Position numbers and translations under genes: made by a program. DNA of 64,000 bases, taken from Defluviitaleaceae bacterium. GTDB lineage: Bacteria; Bacillota; Clostridia; Lachnospirales; WQUN01. Location: positions 1 to 64,000 of the forward strand of contig WRAN01000001.1 in the NCBI GenBank assembly GCA_009780185.1. The letters are read 5' to 3'. Within the stretch, counting starts at the first letter, position 1, and every line of letters starts with the position of its first letter. Shown here one piece after another: positions 25,682-34,198 of this stretch. Below the pieces are notes generated by a model. That model ran no database searches. It was not told where the DNA came from and saw only the letters and a program-made list of their open reading frames with translations.

Positions 25682-28336
25682 ATGAAATCATTAACCGTAA
25701 ATCAAATCCGAGACAAGTTCTTGGATTTTTTTATTGCCAGAAAGCACCATCTATTACCCAGCTTCTCTTTAGTGCCTGATAATGACAAAAGCCTACTGCT
25801 AATCAACTCCGGCATGGCGCCCATGAAAAAATATTTTACAGGCCAAGAATCCCCCCCGGCCCCACGGGTAGCCACCTGCCAAAAATGCATCCGCACCGTA
25901 GATATAGACGATGTAGGCAAAGATGCCCGCCATGGGTCTTTCTTTGAGATGCTGGGAAACTTCTCCTTCGGAGATTATTTCAAGGAAGAGGTAATCCCTT
26001 GGGCTTGGGAGTTCCTTACAATTGAAATGGGCATCCCAGTGGATAAGCTATATGTATCTGTATATGAAGAAGATGATGAGGCCTACACCATATGGAAGGA
26101 CAAAATAGGCCTGCCAACGGACCGTATTATCAAAATGGACAAAAACGAAAACTTCTGGGAGCACGGAGTTGGCCCATGCGGCCCATGTTCCGAAATCCAC
26201 TTTGACCGTGGGGAAAGCGCAGGCTGTGGCAACCCCGCTTGCGCCGTAGGCTGTGACTGCGACCGATTTATGGAAGTCTGGAACCTAGTATTTACGCAGT
26301 TTGACAAATTGGAAGATGGCGGTTATGCGCCTCTAGCCTTTACCAATATTGATACAGGAATGGGCCTGGAGCGCCTTGCTATTGTTGTGCAAGAAGCCCC
26401 ATCCATCTTTGATATAGATAATATTAAAACCATCCGAGACAAGGTTCAGGAACTTTCCGGACATAAAACCCTAACTCCAGCTCAATTGGTATCTGCCAAT
26501 ATTATTACAGACCATGTGCGCAGCGTTGCATTTATGGCTGCTGATGGGGTTAAGGCCTCCAATGAAGGTGTAGGATACATTCTTAGGCGTATGCTTCGCA
26601 GGGCTATCCGCCACGGACAGGCACTGGGGCTAAAGGGTGCTTTTGTTACCACTGTTGCCCAGCACGCTATAGACTCTTATTCTCATGCATACCCTAACCT
26701 TGCGGAGAAGGCCGATTATATCCTTACTCAATTAGAGCAAGAAGAAAAACGCTTTCTAGAAACCCTAGACACAGGCATGACATTACTAAAGAGGCATATT
26801 TTCACATTACGCGAAAAAGGTCAAAACACCCTATCGGGAACCGATGCTTTCAAACTATACGACACCTTCGGTTTCCCCCATGATCTTACGCGGGAAATAT
26901 TAGAAGAAAACGGCCTATCAATGGATAAAGACGGCTTTGACATGGAAATGGAAAACCAAAAAACTCGTGCCCGCGCCGCCCGTGGCGTCTCCACTTACAT
27001 GGGCGCTGACGAAACCATATATCATAAACTGCCACCTGGTCTTCCAACAGAGTTTTGCGGATATTCCTCCTATGATTGTGAAGGAGAGGTATTGGGAATT
27101 ATCGCCGGAGACGGTGTGGCAGATGAGGCTTCTACCGGACATGTATCCATTGTACTAAGCAAGACTCCTTTCTACGCCACTTCCGGCGGGCAAAAAGCTG
27201 ATATAGGCATAATCACGGCCCAAGGACTAATTATTGAAATCACCGACTGCCAGCAGGTAGCAGGCAATAATATTGTCCATATTGGAGAAATAATATCTGG
27301 CACCTTGCGCATTGGGCAAAAAGTAAAAGCCACTATATGTAGTATCCGCCGCATAGATATAATGCGCAACCACTCAGCCACCCACCTACTACAAAAAGCC
27401 CTGCGGGAAGTCCTAGGCAGCCATGTAGAGCAACAAGGCTCAGAAGTAGGCCCAGACAGCCTTCGATTCGACTTTAGCCACCAAGGCCCCCTCACCCCAC
27501 AAGAACGGGATAAGGTAGAAGCACTAGTAAACGAACACATTCTATCTGGCGCACAGGTAAACGTAGTAGAAACCACCCCAGACGAAGCCCGCGCCAAAGG
27601 CGCCATTGCACTCTTTGGAGAAAAATACGGCGACACCGTACGAGTAGTAAGCATGGGAGACTGGAGCGTAGAGTTATGCGGCGGAACCCACGTAGACAAC
27701 CTACAGGCCATCGGTTCCTTCAAGCTGCTATCCGAAAGCGGCATAGCCGCAGGAGTACGCCGTATAGAGGCCACCACAGGCCGCAGAGCTATTGCACTTT
27801 ACAGAGAAGCGTCTCAAACCCTAGCCCAAGGGATAGAGCTATGTAAAACCAACAGCGATGGATTTTTAGATAGATTGCAAGCTGTTTTAGCAGAAAATAA
27901 ACAACTTAAAAAAGATATTGCCCGGGAAAGTTCAAAGGCCGCAAAAGAACAGCAAGCCAATATTGCCTCCGACTTACTCAAAGCTGCCCAAACCCACAAA
28001 GGATTCACCTTGCTAACCGCCAAGCTAGACAACTACGACATAGAAGCCCTACGCCAACTGGCAGACCAGCTTAAAGCCGAAATCACTTCAGGCTGTATGT
28101 TACTATGCGGTGTAAACCCAGAAACCAACGCAGCCCAATTCCTAGCCAGCGCCACCGACGACGCAGTAAAAAGCGGCATCCATGCAGGCAACTTGGTAAA
28201 AGAAGCTGCGGCCATATGCGGCGGCGGCGGCGGCGGACGCCCCAACCATGCCCAAGCAGGCGGCAAAGACGCAAAAAAAGCCAACCAAGCGCTTGAGGCT
28301 GGGCTGGCTAAAATGAAGGAAATGCTAGGAGTATGA
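25682..28336 (+). CDS. alaS: Alanyl-tRNA synthetase
   Basis: 884 residues, full length. Class II catalytic core at the N terminus (INSGMAPMKKYFTG, ATCQKCIRTVDIDDVGKDARH, FFEMLGNFSFGDYFK), tRNA-recognition helices at the middle, editing domain with the zinc ligands HSATHLL and CGGTH that removes mischarged Ser and Gly, then a coiled linker and the C-Ala domain ending in GGGGGGRPNHAQAGG. GAAGG precedes the ATG. A single gene with its own promoter and terminator, with no T-box leader, unlike alaS of many Firmicutes. Confidence 0.97.
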   Translation: MKSLTVNQIRDKFLDFFIARKHHLLPSFSLVPDNDKSLLLINSGMAPMKKYFTGQESPPAPRVATCQKCIRTVDIDDVGKDARHGSFFEMLGNFSFGDYFKEEVIPWAWEFLTIEMGIPVDKLYVSVYEEDDEAYTIWKDKIGLPTDRIIKMDKNENFWEHGVGPCGPCSEIHFDRGESAGCGNPACAVGCDCDRFMEVWNLVFTQFDKLEDGGYAPLAFTNIDTGMGLERLAIVVQEAPSIFDIDNIKTIRDKVQELSGHKTLTPAQLVSANIITDHVRSVAFMAADGVKASNEGVGYILRRMLRRAIRHGQALGLKGAFVTTVAQHAIDSYSHAYPNLAEKADYILTQLEQEEKRFLETLDTGMTLLKRHIFTLREKGQNTLSGTDAFKLYDTFGFPHDLTREILEENGLSMDKDGFDMEMENQKTRARAARGVSTYMGADETIYHKLPPGLPTEFCGYSSYDCEGEVLGIIAGDGVADEASTGHVSIVLSKTPFYATSGGQKADIGIITAQGLIIEITDCQQVAGNNIVHIGEIISGTLRIGQKVKATICSIRRIDIMRNHSATHLLQKALREVLGSHVEQQGSEVGPDSLRFDFSHQGPLTPQERDKVEALVNEHILSGAQVNVVETTPDEARAKGAIALFGEKYGDTVRVVSMGDWSVELCGGTHVDNLQAIGSFKLLSESGIAAGVRRIEATTGRRAIALYREASQTLAQGIELCKTNSDGFLDRLQAVLAENKQLKKDIARESSKAAKEQQANIASDLLKAAQTHKGFTLLTAKLDNYDIEALRQLADQLKAEITSGCMLLCGVNPETNAAQFLASATDDAVKSGIHAGNLVKEAAAICGGGGGGRPNHAQAGGKDAKKANQALEAGLAKMKEMLGV

Positions 28337-28353
28337 CACTTCTAAAAATTCAA

Positions 28354-28387
28354 AAAAGGGGGCTGTGCAATGTGCACAGCCCCTTTT
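28354..28387 (+). terminator. Terminator of alaS
   Basis: AAAAGGGGGCTGTGCA pairs with TGCACAGCCCCTTTT around a 3-nt loop, 18 nt after the alaS stop. The following 28388-28602 contains no gene or repeat that I can support. Confidence 0.9.
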
Positions 28388-28602
28388 GGACACTAGTCAA
28401 TAAAGTAGACACGAAAATGAATTACATAAAAACGCCTGTCCACCCAATGTCCTGTTATTCGCAAGGAAGCGTCCAATAATTCTAATGGCCAGGTGTGGCA
28501 TAAACATTCTTTGGCTGGTGTATGAGCAATAAGCATAGCAACGAAGCAATGCATATTCGCAGATACTTTAAGATTTATATTTTCTGCATATAGCTTATTC
28601 TC

Positions 28603-30780
28603 CTATTTTAAGATGCTTTCCGTTTCGTCTTCAAAATCTGTCCAAAAGACGGTGTTATCAAGATTATATAGTGGTTGTAATCTAACTAATATCCCATTTT
28701 CTATGCCGAACAAAGTGTATGTTGTTTTTGCCATCGGGTGACTCATAACTTCTACTACACGCCCTTCTTGTGTTACGTGCATTTCAAAGGCATATAAACC
28801 CCCTACATCCAAATAAGATATTACGCCATTATGTAAAGCAAATAATCTAAAATCAGGAACAGGAGAACCATCAGGAGCAATAACCCGCCAAGCTAGTACA
28901 CCTTGTGTGCCTCCATCATCTATATTTACTGTAATTGCTTTAGTGCTAGGGCCTAACCAATCCCTGCCCCATATTTCATTATACTGGGTAGCATCTACTC
29001 CCCCAGCGTTATATTCTAATATAGCTGCTGCAAAGGGATTAGAGGAGTGCAACGGCGGATTTGGGACATTAGGAAACATCTCTCTCAACAACGCTTCTTC
29101 ATCCTCAAAAATTTGAATAAAAGTCCTTGCTTCAATAGGGCTTCCAGGGCCTCTTTCATGTCTCCAAGTTACAAAACGCGTCCGCTCTCTGCCGGGAACA
29201 AATATGCCGTATGTGGCTTGGTCGCCATCTAATTCAGAATTAACTGTTATAAATTCGTCATCATTTACCATAATATAAAAAATTCCGAAACCCAAACTGG
29301 GGCGGGCAAACAGCATATGAGAATCGACTATTTCAATCTCCTCAAGCATAACGGCATTTATTCCCCTTTCACGATACCAGTTTGCCGCTTCACTCATCAC
29401 TCGATGCTTGTTTTCTTCGGAATCAAGACTGAAAATGCTTAGCACAAGCTGCTCTTCGTCCCATATCGCAAAGTGACCACGTTCGCTAATGGCTGTAACC
29501 ACAATATCAACAGGCAACATAACGTGTCCATTTATCATTTGCGGGGGCGGATTTGATATATGCCACTGGGGATGGATATTCACGGCTTCCTCGCCGATAC
29601 TAAAGGACATCTCAGCAATCCCTCTAATTAAAACCCTATAATCTGCTCCAACTGTATACAGTTCAACTTTAGCACCCAGTTGCTCAAACACCGCCTCGAT
29701 GGGTATCATAATCTGTCCATCCACTATCATAGGTTGCGGCCCATCAAAAATCACTTCTGCTCCGTCTACGATTACATTAATATTTTCATTTGACTGCATA
29801 ACTGTTTTGTTAGAGTTATTTGTGCTGTCCACTTCTTGCCCCCTATCCGTAAACTCATTGATGAACAAAGGAAAGAAAAAGTCAGAAAACAAATGCGGGA
29901 ATCCACGCCCTCCCACGTCATCAAAGCTAATTATGAAATTTCGCCGTATGCCATATTCGTCCAAAAAGCCAATACCAAAGTGGCTACTTAGTTGCCACGG
30001 CACAACAATAGGTGCGCCGCGATACAACACGTCCTGATACCCAAGCAATTCATTAACATAAAATGGCTGCCACTCATTTTCTATCCAACGGTCGCTAACG
30101 CTAACGATGCCTACAGTAAACAGTTCAAATTCATGTAAGTCTGTTGTAGCAGTAAAGATTAGCTCACCCTCACCATTAGCATATGATGAGCTTTCCAAAA
30201 TCAGTTCTGTATCCAATGTTAATTGCACGACTATAGTTGCTGATGGCATCGTGGCTTCTTGCAGTTCATCATAAAGGCTCAGGCTACCGTCAAACTCCAT
30301 CCATCTAAACGCAGTAAGTCCCTCGGCATCGTAATTAAAAGCAAAATATCGTGTTGTGCCATTTTCATCATCAAAGGCAAATCCGCCGTATGCCATAGAA
30401 CCTGTAGCAACCCAATCTACAAGCAAAGGTGTTTCAGGCAGTAATATGTCTAAGACAAGCAAATCTTCCTCTACAATAAACATAACTTCTGCACCATTAA
30501 TTTTTATGTATCTGAAATTTAGTACAGGAACACTCGGAATAAAGGCAACCCCATCGCCTGTTTGCGAATCAACATCAGGATAAAACATAACAAAACTTTC
30601 GAAGTGCGATAAAAGCTCATCCGTAACATAAGCTATGGTTATTTGGACTTCGTCAGTTGCTTGGATTGTTGTATGGTTTGGAATATACTCGTTGAAAGCC
30701 TCATCCTCAAACTTATGGCCACACGCTACCAAAAGCAAAACGGCAGACAGCAATAGGAATATTATTAATTTTCGTCCCAT
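28603..30780 (-). CDS. Lipoprotein with copper-amine-oxidase N-terminal-like repeats
   Basis: 725 residues from ATG 30780, with GAGGTG about 7 nt upstream. Signal peptide GRKLIIFLLLSAVLLLVAC, acylated Cys20. The first ~330 residues are beta-rich with no recognised family. Around residues 335-460 is a CuAO_N1-type module (PF07833 group) with two repeats: VIVDGAEVIFDGPQPMIVDG, MIPIEAVFEQLGAKVELY, then PPPQMINGHVMLPVDIVVTA. These wall-exposed stalk modules do not carry oxidase activity. The last ~250 residues are again unassigned. Followed on the same strand by nothing for 266 nt; the gene upstream (30817-31176) is 36 nt away and probably co-transcribed. Confidence 0.75.
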   Translation of the reverse strand: MGRKLIIFLLLSAVLLLVACGHKFEDEAFNEYIPNHTTIQATDEVQITIAYVTDELLSHFESFVMFYPDVDSQTGDGVAFIPSVPVLNFRYIKINGAEVMFIVEEDLLVLDILLPETPLLVDWVATGSMAYGGFAFDDENGTTRYFAFNYDAEGLTAFRWMEFDGSLSLYDELQEATMPSATIVVQLTLDTELILESSSYANGEGELIFTATTDLHEFELFTVGIVSVSDRWIENEWQPFYVNELLGYQDVLYRGAPIVVPWQLSSHFGIGFLDEYGIRRNFIISFDDVGGRGFPHLFSDFFFPLFINEFTDRGQEVDSTNNSNKTVMQSNENINVIVDGAEVIFDGPQPMIVDGQIMIPIEAVFEQLGAKVELYTVGADYRVLIRGIAEMSFSIGEEAVNIHPQWHISNPPPQMINGHVMLPVDIVVTAISERGHFAIWDEEQLVLSIFSLDSEENKHRVMSEAANWYRERGINAVMLEEIEIVDSHMLFARPSLGFGIFYIMVNDDEFITVNSELDGDQATYGIFVPGRERTRFVTWRHERGPGSPIEARTFIQIFEDEEALLREMFPNVPNPPLHSSNPFAAAILEYNAGGVDATQYNEIWGRDWLGPSTKAITVNIDDGGTQGVLAWRVIAPDGSPVPDFRLFALHNGVISYLDVGGLYAFEMHVTQEGRVVEVMSHPMAKTTYTLFGIENGILVRLQPLYNLDNTVFWTDFEDETESILK

Positions 30781-30816
30781 TCTATAACACCTCATCGACT
30801 TGATATTGATATAAGT

Positions 30817-31176
30817 TTACCGCCATCTTTCGTTTCGATTAAAGCGAAAATCAGAGCCAGACCACATATGCGGAACTCTACGAAGCCAGTTTGATGATTC
30901 GATTTCGCCATTGCGGATTATAATTTCGAGGGTATCTTCAGCTCCGACTTGAAAAATATATTTCCTTGTAGTGCTATCTTGTCGGGAAGAGCCAACAAGC
31001 CATATGGAAAAATCACCTTCTATATGCTCTGCAAGGTATTGACGAACGATGTAGTCATCTTCCACTCTGCTCCTGTATAGCGATAGTGAAATTAGGGAAA
31101 TCACCATTATACTAGTACAAAGGGTAAATGTAATCAGTCCAACAATAATTAGCTTAGGCCTTTTGATGTTTTTCAT
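30817..31176 (-). CDS. Small membrane-anchored protein, unknown function
   Basis: 119 residues from ATG 31176; the ATG at 31188 overlaps the ribosome site AAGGA. One N-terminal transmembrane helix (LIIVGLITFTLCTSIMVISLISLSLY), then an exposed beta-rich domain of about 85 residues with GDFSIWLVGSSRQD and EDTLEIIIRNGEIESSNW. I recognise no family. Gene order Nudix, this gene, lipoprotein on one strand suggests a small operon, and an anchored partner for the lipoprotein is possible. Confidence 0.6.
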   Translation of the reverse strand: MKNIKRPKLIIVGLITFTLCTSIMVISLISLSLYRSRVEDDYIVRQYLAEHIEGDFSIWLVGSSRQDSTTRKYIFQVGAEDTLEIIIRNGEIESSNWLRRVPHMWSGSDFRFNRNERWR

Positions 31177-31205
31177 GGCGTTTATCATCCTTCATAATTC
31201 TTATA

Positions 31206-31700
31206 CTATTCGCGTGAATAGATGTATTTCTTCAAAGTATCTACGTGCATAGGGTATAGGGATTGCGGCGAATTTTCAACAATCCGCTTTACCTCTGCAA
31301 TAGGAATCCATTTATAATTTTGCGCTTCATCAGAAAAAGGTAACAATTCACCTTTAACTTTGCAAATGAACACGAAAACCATTATTGGATAATCGCCAAT
31401 GAGATTCTGCGAACAAGAAAAAGGCATAAAATTTACAACTTTGTATGAGTTACCTTCGTAAATCGTGGTTGCATTTTCACCCTGAACTTCAACAACTTCT
31501 AATCCAGTTTCTTCTTTGATTTCCCTTTTAAGTGTATCAAATATGCTTTCAAATGCCCGTATTTTCCCGGCAGGTATTTCGATAAGTCCATTATCGTGTT
31601 GCGCGTCTGCTTTCATGCGTGTTTGTGTAAGTATGCATCTTGTGCCGTCTAACTCTCCTTCAATGATTCCGCCGACAGCCGGTATTGAAAATCTCTCCAT
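31206..31700 (-). CDS. Nudix hydrolase
   Basis: 164 residues. A perfect Nudix box (G-x5-E-x7-R-E-U-x-E-E-x-G-U) is present at residues 45-67: GKIRAFE, then seven residues, then REIKEETGL. The four Glu/Arg catalytic and metal positions are intact. Such enzymes hydrolyse nucleoside diphosphates linked to another moiety; the ADP-ribose pyrophosphatase-like arrangement of flanking strands hints at NDP-sugars, but specificity cannot be read. GGAGG stands before the ATG. Confidence 0.9.
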   Translation of the reverse strand: MERFSIPAVGGIIEGELDGTRCILTQTRMKADAQHDNGLIEIPAGKIRAFESIFDTLKREIKEETGLEVVEVQGENATTIYEGNSYKVVNFMPFSCSQNLIGDYPIMVFVFICKVKGELLPFSDEAQNYKWIPIAEVKRIVENSPQSLYPMHVDTLKKYIYSRE

Positions 31701-31752
31701 GTTATGATACCTCCAAAAATATATATTTCGTTCAGCTGTTATTATAATCTTA

Positions 31753-31893
31753 TTACTTACAATTTTCTAACTCGTCTTTTTTTGTTACAGTTACTCGAAA
31801 CAAATTGAATATCCATTTGCCGCCATGCACAGAGATAATATCAGCATATTTATATTCGCCTAATGTTCCGAAAGGGTGTGTTGTACATTTCAT
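31753..31893 (-). pseudogene. 46-residue Nudix-like N-terminal fragment
   Basis: Short frame from ATG 31893 to TAA 31753. The start (THPFGTLGEYKYADIISVHGGKWIFNLF is split here as EYKYADIISVHGGKWIF) looks like the first two strands of a Nudix hydrolase, where a Lys-Trp-Ile/Leu-Phe strand normally leads into the Nudix box. The box itself is missing because the frame ends 15 residues later. It lies between a complete Nudix gene and the phosphotransferase gene. A decayed Nudix gene is the simplest reading; a genuine small protein is not excluded. Confidence 0.4.
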
Positions 31894-31906
31894 TTTGATA
31901 ATCTCA

Positions 31907-32998
31907 TTATGTCGCCAGCGACGTGCTTATAAATCTTTTAAGAACATTCGCAAAATAATACAAACGTCTTTCAAATAGCCACCCATCAGCCGACATGATG
32001 TTTATCGGATTATCACATGACTGCTTTACGGCAAGCACCCAGTCATAATCCACTATAGCAAAAAACAAATCCCTCAAAACGGCAAGTGACGAATAAATCT
32101 GCTTCAATTCATCATGTGTGCCGTAATCAAGCCATTCGTTGAGGTAGAAATCGGCAAGCATATCTTTATCGCTTTCATTTGGCAAAGTCCTTCTGATTAT
32201 GTGCAGAAATGAAACGATCTCAATAAATGGGTGAGATACCGAACTCAACGCCCAATCATAAAACATATATTGCTTGTCAATCACCCTAATGTTGCCTTGC
32301 CTAATATCTCCATGATGTATGACGTTTGGAATGGTAGTATTGTTCCCGATTTCGAGCAAAGATTTGGCGATTGTCAATTGCTCTGCAAGTTTGTTTTTAT
32401 CGCTTTCCGATAGTTCGTGCGGTGTTCCTTTAAGCATTTTACAAGTTTCTTCGGCAAATGTATTCAGTTTGTTTATATGTGACACAATGCTATAATCATA
32501 ATGTTCAAAATCAAGAGGAATATGGGAAATGGAAGCTTTTTGAATCTCCGCAAGCTGTAAAATGACTTTTTTTAGGGTGCATATGTCAGATTGATGCGGC
32601 AAGTCATTTCCGCCCATATCTTTCATTAAAAACACATTCATGTCGAGGTTGTAATCTATCCAGTTTGGCAAATCAACGATGCCAAACTCTTTTAACTTGT
32701 GCGTGAAAGGAAGTTCGTTAATAAAAACCTTGCCTGGAATTTTCATATAGAGATTGCTCATACTGGTTGGAACACAAAAAACAGTTGATACATAAGCATT
32801 TTTAAGTTGAGTTATTACTCCGTTTATCTCAATGCTTTTTTCATCACACACGGTTTTAAGCCAAGCAAAATATTGAGCAAAACCATCGGCACTAACCCAC
32901 GGCATATTTGCGCTTTTATTGTAATCATGCTTAACCCCCCGAACGATTTCGGCAATTTCAGCATCATGGCAAGTGGTTATAAAATCATCATAAAGCAA
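31907..32998 (-). CDS. Aminoglycoside-phosphotransferase-fold kinase, downstream part of a split gene
   Basis: 363 codons open from the TTG at 32998, which immediately follows an in-frame TAG at 33001-32999. APH-fold landmarks: nucleotide-binding Lys86 in LYMKIPGK, the hinge-side NVFLMKDMGG, the catalytic loop HGDIRQGN (His229-Asp231, Asn236) and the metal Asp248 in YDWA. The kinase fold is thus complete. No ribosome site of quality precedes the TTG, so independent initiation looks weak. Related proteins have an N-terminal segment before the kinase, and the frame upstream supplies one. Either a nonsense mutation, UAG readthrough, or re-initiation must be invoked. Substrate unknown; resistance to aminoglycosides should not be assumed. 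Confidence 0.7.
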   Translation of the reverse strand: MLYDDFITTCHDAEIAEIVRGVKHDYNKSANMPWVSADGFAQYFAWLKTVCDEKSIEINGVITQLKNAYVSTVFCVPTSMSNLYMKIPGKVFINELPFTHKLKEFGIVDLPNWIDYNLDMNVFLMKDMGGNDLPHQSDICTLKKVILQLAEIQKASISHIPLDFEHYDYSIVSHINKLNTFAEETCKMLKGTPHELSESDKNKLAEQLTIAKSLLEIGNNTTIPNVIHHGDIRQGNIRVIDKQYMFYDWALSSVSHPFIEIVSFLHIIRRTLPNESDKDMLADFYLNEWLDYGTHDELKQIYSSLAVLRDLFFAIVDYDWVLAVKQSCDNPINIMSADGWLFERRLYYFANVLKRFISTSLAT

Positions 32999-33268
32999 CT
33001 ATTTATAGTCATTTTTCACATGAAAGTCATTTTGATTGGCCCGCTCGAAAACAAACACGACATATTTTTGTGTATTAAAAGAGTATCGCCTGTAAACAGA
33101 GATGCCTGTAGCTACTTCAAAATGCTTGTTATACAAATGCGGCTCGTCAAAACCCACATTCTCTCCAACCAGCTCTGCGTATGAGGGCAAGTGATCGCTA
33201 TCTTTGCAAACCAGTACACGTTTGCTATCGGCATCAGGCAAAACGAATAATAGGTTAAATGATTTCAT
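32999..33268 (-). CDS. N-terminal domain of the split phosphotransferase, ending at an amber codon
   Basis: 89 residues from ATG 33268, with AAAGGA upstream, ending in TAG. The frame continues directly into the kinase without a gap or shift. The sequence is strand-rich (FNLLFVLPDADSKRVLVCKD, YVVFVFERANQ) and resembles the small N-terminal module found before some phosphotransferases. TAG is an ordinary stop elsewhere in this window (for example at 1783, 16042 and 22051), so recoding is not expected genome-wide. Confidence 0.55.
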   Translation of the reverse strand: MKSFNLLFVLPDADSKRVLVCKDSDHLPSYAELVGENVGFDEPHLYNKHFEVATGISVYRRYSFNTQKYVVFVFERANQNDFHVKNDYK

Positions 33269-33321
33269 TGATTCTACAGTCCTTTCATTGAAAATATATT
33301 GTAACACGGTCACTTTTCAAA

Positions 33322-33463
33322 GTATTATCAAAAACAACTTTTTTATCACGAAGAACAAAAATAGACAAGAACAAAATCTCGCTTTCGCTGGCAATTGCAA
33401 GTGGCTCTTGATACAATAAAGAGATAGCTCCATCAATCGCATCAAAGTTGTTTTTGATAATAC
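33322..33463. repeat. 142-bp element with 20-bp perfect terminal inverted repeats
   Basis: GTATTATCAAAAACAACTTT at 33322-33341 is the exact reverse complement of 33444-33463. The inside has no convincing gene. This is the form of a miniature inverted-repeat transposable element; no clear target-site duplication is visible. Confidence 0.65.
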
Positions 33464-33520
33464 ATCACATAACGACCCTGTTACAATAGAATTATCCGAG
33501 AGAGGGGTGAACCGAATATA

Positions 33521-33655
33521 GTGCCTGTTTACGCAGGTTCAATCGGAGGGGATCAACCGCCAATAGGTCCCCCTCAGGGGCGCTCCATTGCAATTGCATT
33601 GTCTGTCTGCGTTGACGACTATTGCGACTGCGATGTATGCGAAGAGCTGCAATAA
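33521..33655 (+). CDS. Possible small Cys-rich peptide, 44 residues
   Basis: GTG 33521 to TAA 33655, with AGGGGTGA 10 nt upstream and a terminator 24 nt downstream. The product starts VPVYAGSIGGDQPPIGPP and ends with an acidic, Cys-containing tail, SVCVDDYCDCDVCEELQ (four Cys). A leader-like Gly/Pro part followed by a Cys core could suit a modified peptide or a metal-binding peptide, but no modification enzyme is adjacent and the frame could be chance. Confidence 0.3.
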   Translation: MPVYAGSIGGDQPPIGPPQGRSIAIALSVCVDDYCDCDVCEELQ

Positions 33656-33678
33656 GATATATCCCCAAAAGCGCGAAT

Positions 33679-33728
33679 AAAAATGCACATGCCAATCTCA
33701 ATCATCGAGTGGCATGTGCATTTTATTT
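33679..33728 (+). terminator. Terminator hairpin in the accessory region
   Basis: AAAATGCACATGCCA at 33680-33694 pairs with TGGCATGTGCATTTT at 33710-33724, loop 15 nt, T-rich tail. It closes whatever is transcribed rightward from about 33.5 kb. Confidence 0.7.
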
Positions 33729-33748
33729 TGTTAATTTCTCCCTCTCTC

Positions 33749-33775
33749 TACCCCAACAGACAACGATACCCCATG
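33749..33775. repeat. 27-bp exact copy of an internal part of the permease gene
   Basis: Bases 33749-33775 (TACCCCAACAG...ACCCCATG) are identical to 34356-34382, which encodes the GHGVSLSVG part of the ABC-2 permease. The copies bracket the antitoxin and truncated-toxin genes, 607 bp apart in the same orientation. Confidence 0.7.
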
Positions 33776-33862
33776 ACCTCTCATGTTTGAGAATGGGCTT
33801 GTGAATTGAGGTGCAGTTTATTTGTTCGCAATGACAACGTAAAGCAAAAGCATAAATTCATG

Positions 33863-33890
33863 TTGAATTTTGTACCAGATTGGATATACT
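33863..33890 (+). promoter_or_regulatory. Promoter of the antitoxin gene
   Basis: TTGAAT at 33863-33868 and TATACT at 33885-33890, spacer 16 nt, 36 nt before the ATG. Confidence 0.6.
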
Positions 33891-33925
33891 ATTATTAAAG
33901 CCTTAATGAATAGGAGTTGATAGCT

Positions 33926-34198
33926 ATGGCAACCACAAATCTAAACGTCCGTATTGATGCAGACTTAAAAAAGCAGTCAGAGGAAATTTTTAACGAGTTG
34001 GGGCTAAATATGTCCACAGCCCTTACTGTGTTCTTACGACAAACTGTGCGCTCAAGAGGTATTCCTTTTGAGATGCGGCTTAATACCCCCAACGAAGAAA
34101 CCCTTGCGGCAATTAAAGATGTAAACATTGGGCACAACATGAGCAGACAATTTCACAGCGTAAAGGAACTGATGGAGGATTTGGATGCTGACGATTAG
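33926..34198 (+). CDS. RelB/DinJ-family antitoxin
   Basis: 90 residues from ATG 33926, with TAGGAG upstream. The N-terminal ribbon-helix-helix is clear: NLNVRIDADLKKQSEEIFNELGLNMSTALTVFLRQTV, as in DinJ. This domain binds its own promoter, and the C-terminal part (EETLAAIKDVNIGH, SVKELMEDLDAD) wraps the toxin. The toxin gene follows with a 14-nt overlap but is cut short, so this is now probably an orphan antitoxin that may still autoregulate or cross-neutralise related toxins. Confidence 0.9.
   Translation: MATTNLNVRIDADLKKQSEEIFNELGLNMSTALTVFLRQTVRSRGIPFEMRLNTPNEETLAAIKDVNIGHNMSRQFHSVKELMEDLDADD

Larger units (their letters stand above)
33269..33925. other. Accessory intergenic region with inverted repeats and a possible peptide gene
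   Basis: Between the phosphotransferase and the antitoxin gene there is no long gene. The stretch holds a 142-bp element with 20-bp perfect inverted ends (33322-33463), a possible 44-residue Cys-containing peptide gene (33521-33655), a terminator hairpin (33679-33724), a 27-bp copy of part of the downstream permease gene (33749-33775) and the antitoxin promoter (33863-33890). Each is listed separately. Confidence 0.6.

Noticed and set aside
28105-28296. Arg-rich and antisense frames within the 3' end of alaS
   Set aside because: They overlap the C-Ala coding sequence and its GGC run in other frames, with no start signals.
31907-32998. Aminoglycoside resistance gene
   Set aside because: The APH fold is shared by many small-molecule kinases, and the sequence offers no evidence for drug substrates.
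33322-33463. Integron attC site
   Set aside because: The inverted repeat contains GTT and AAC but not the RYYYAAC...GTTRRRY core, and there is no integrase.
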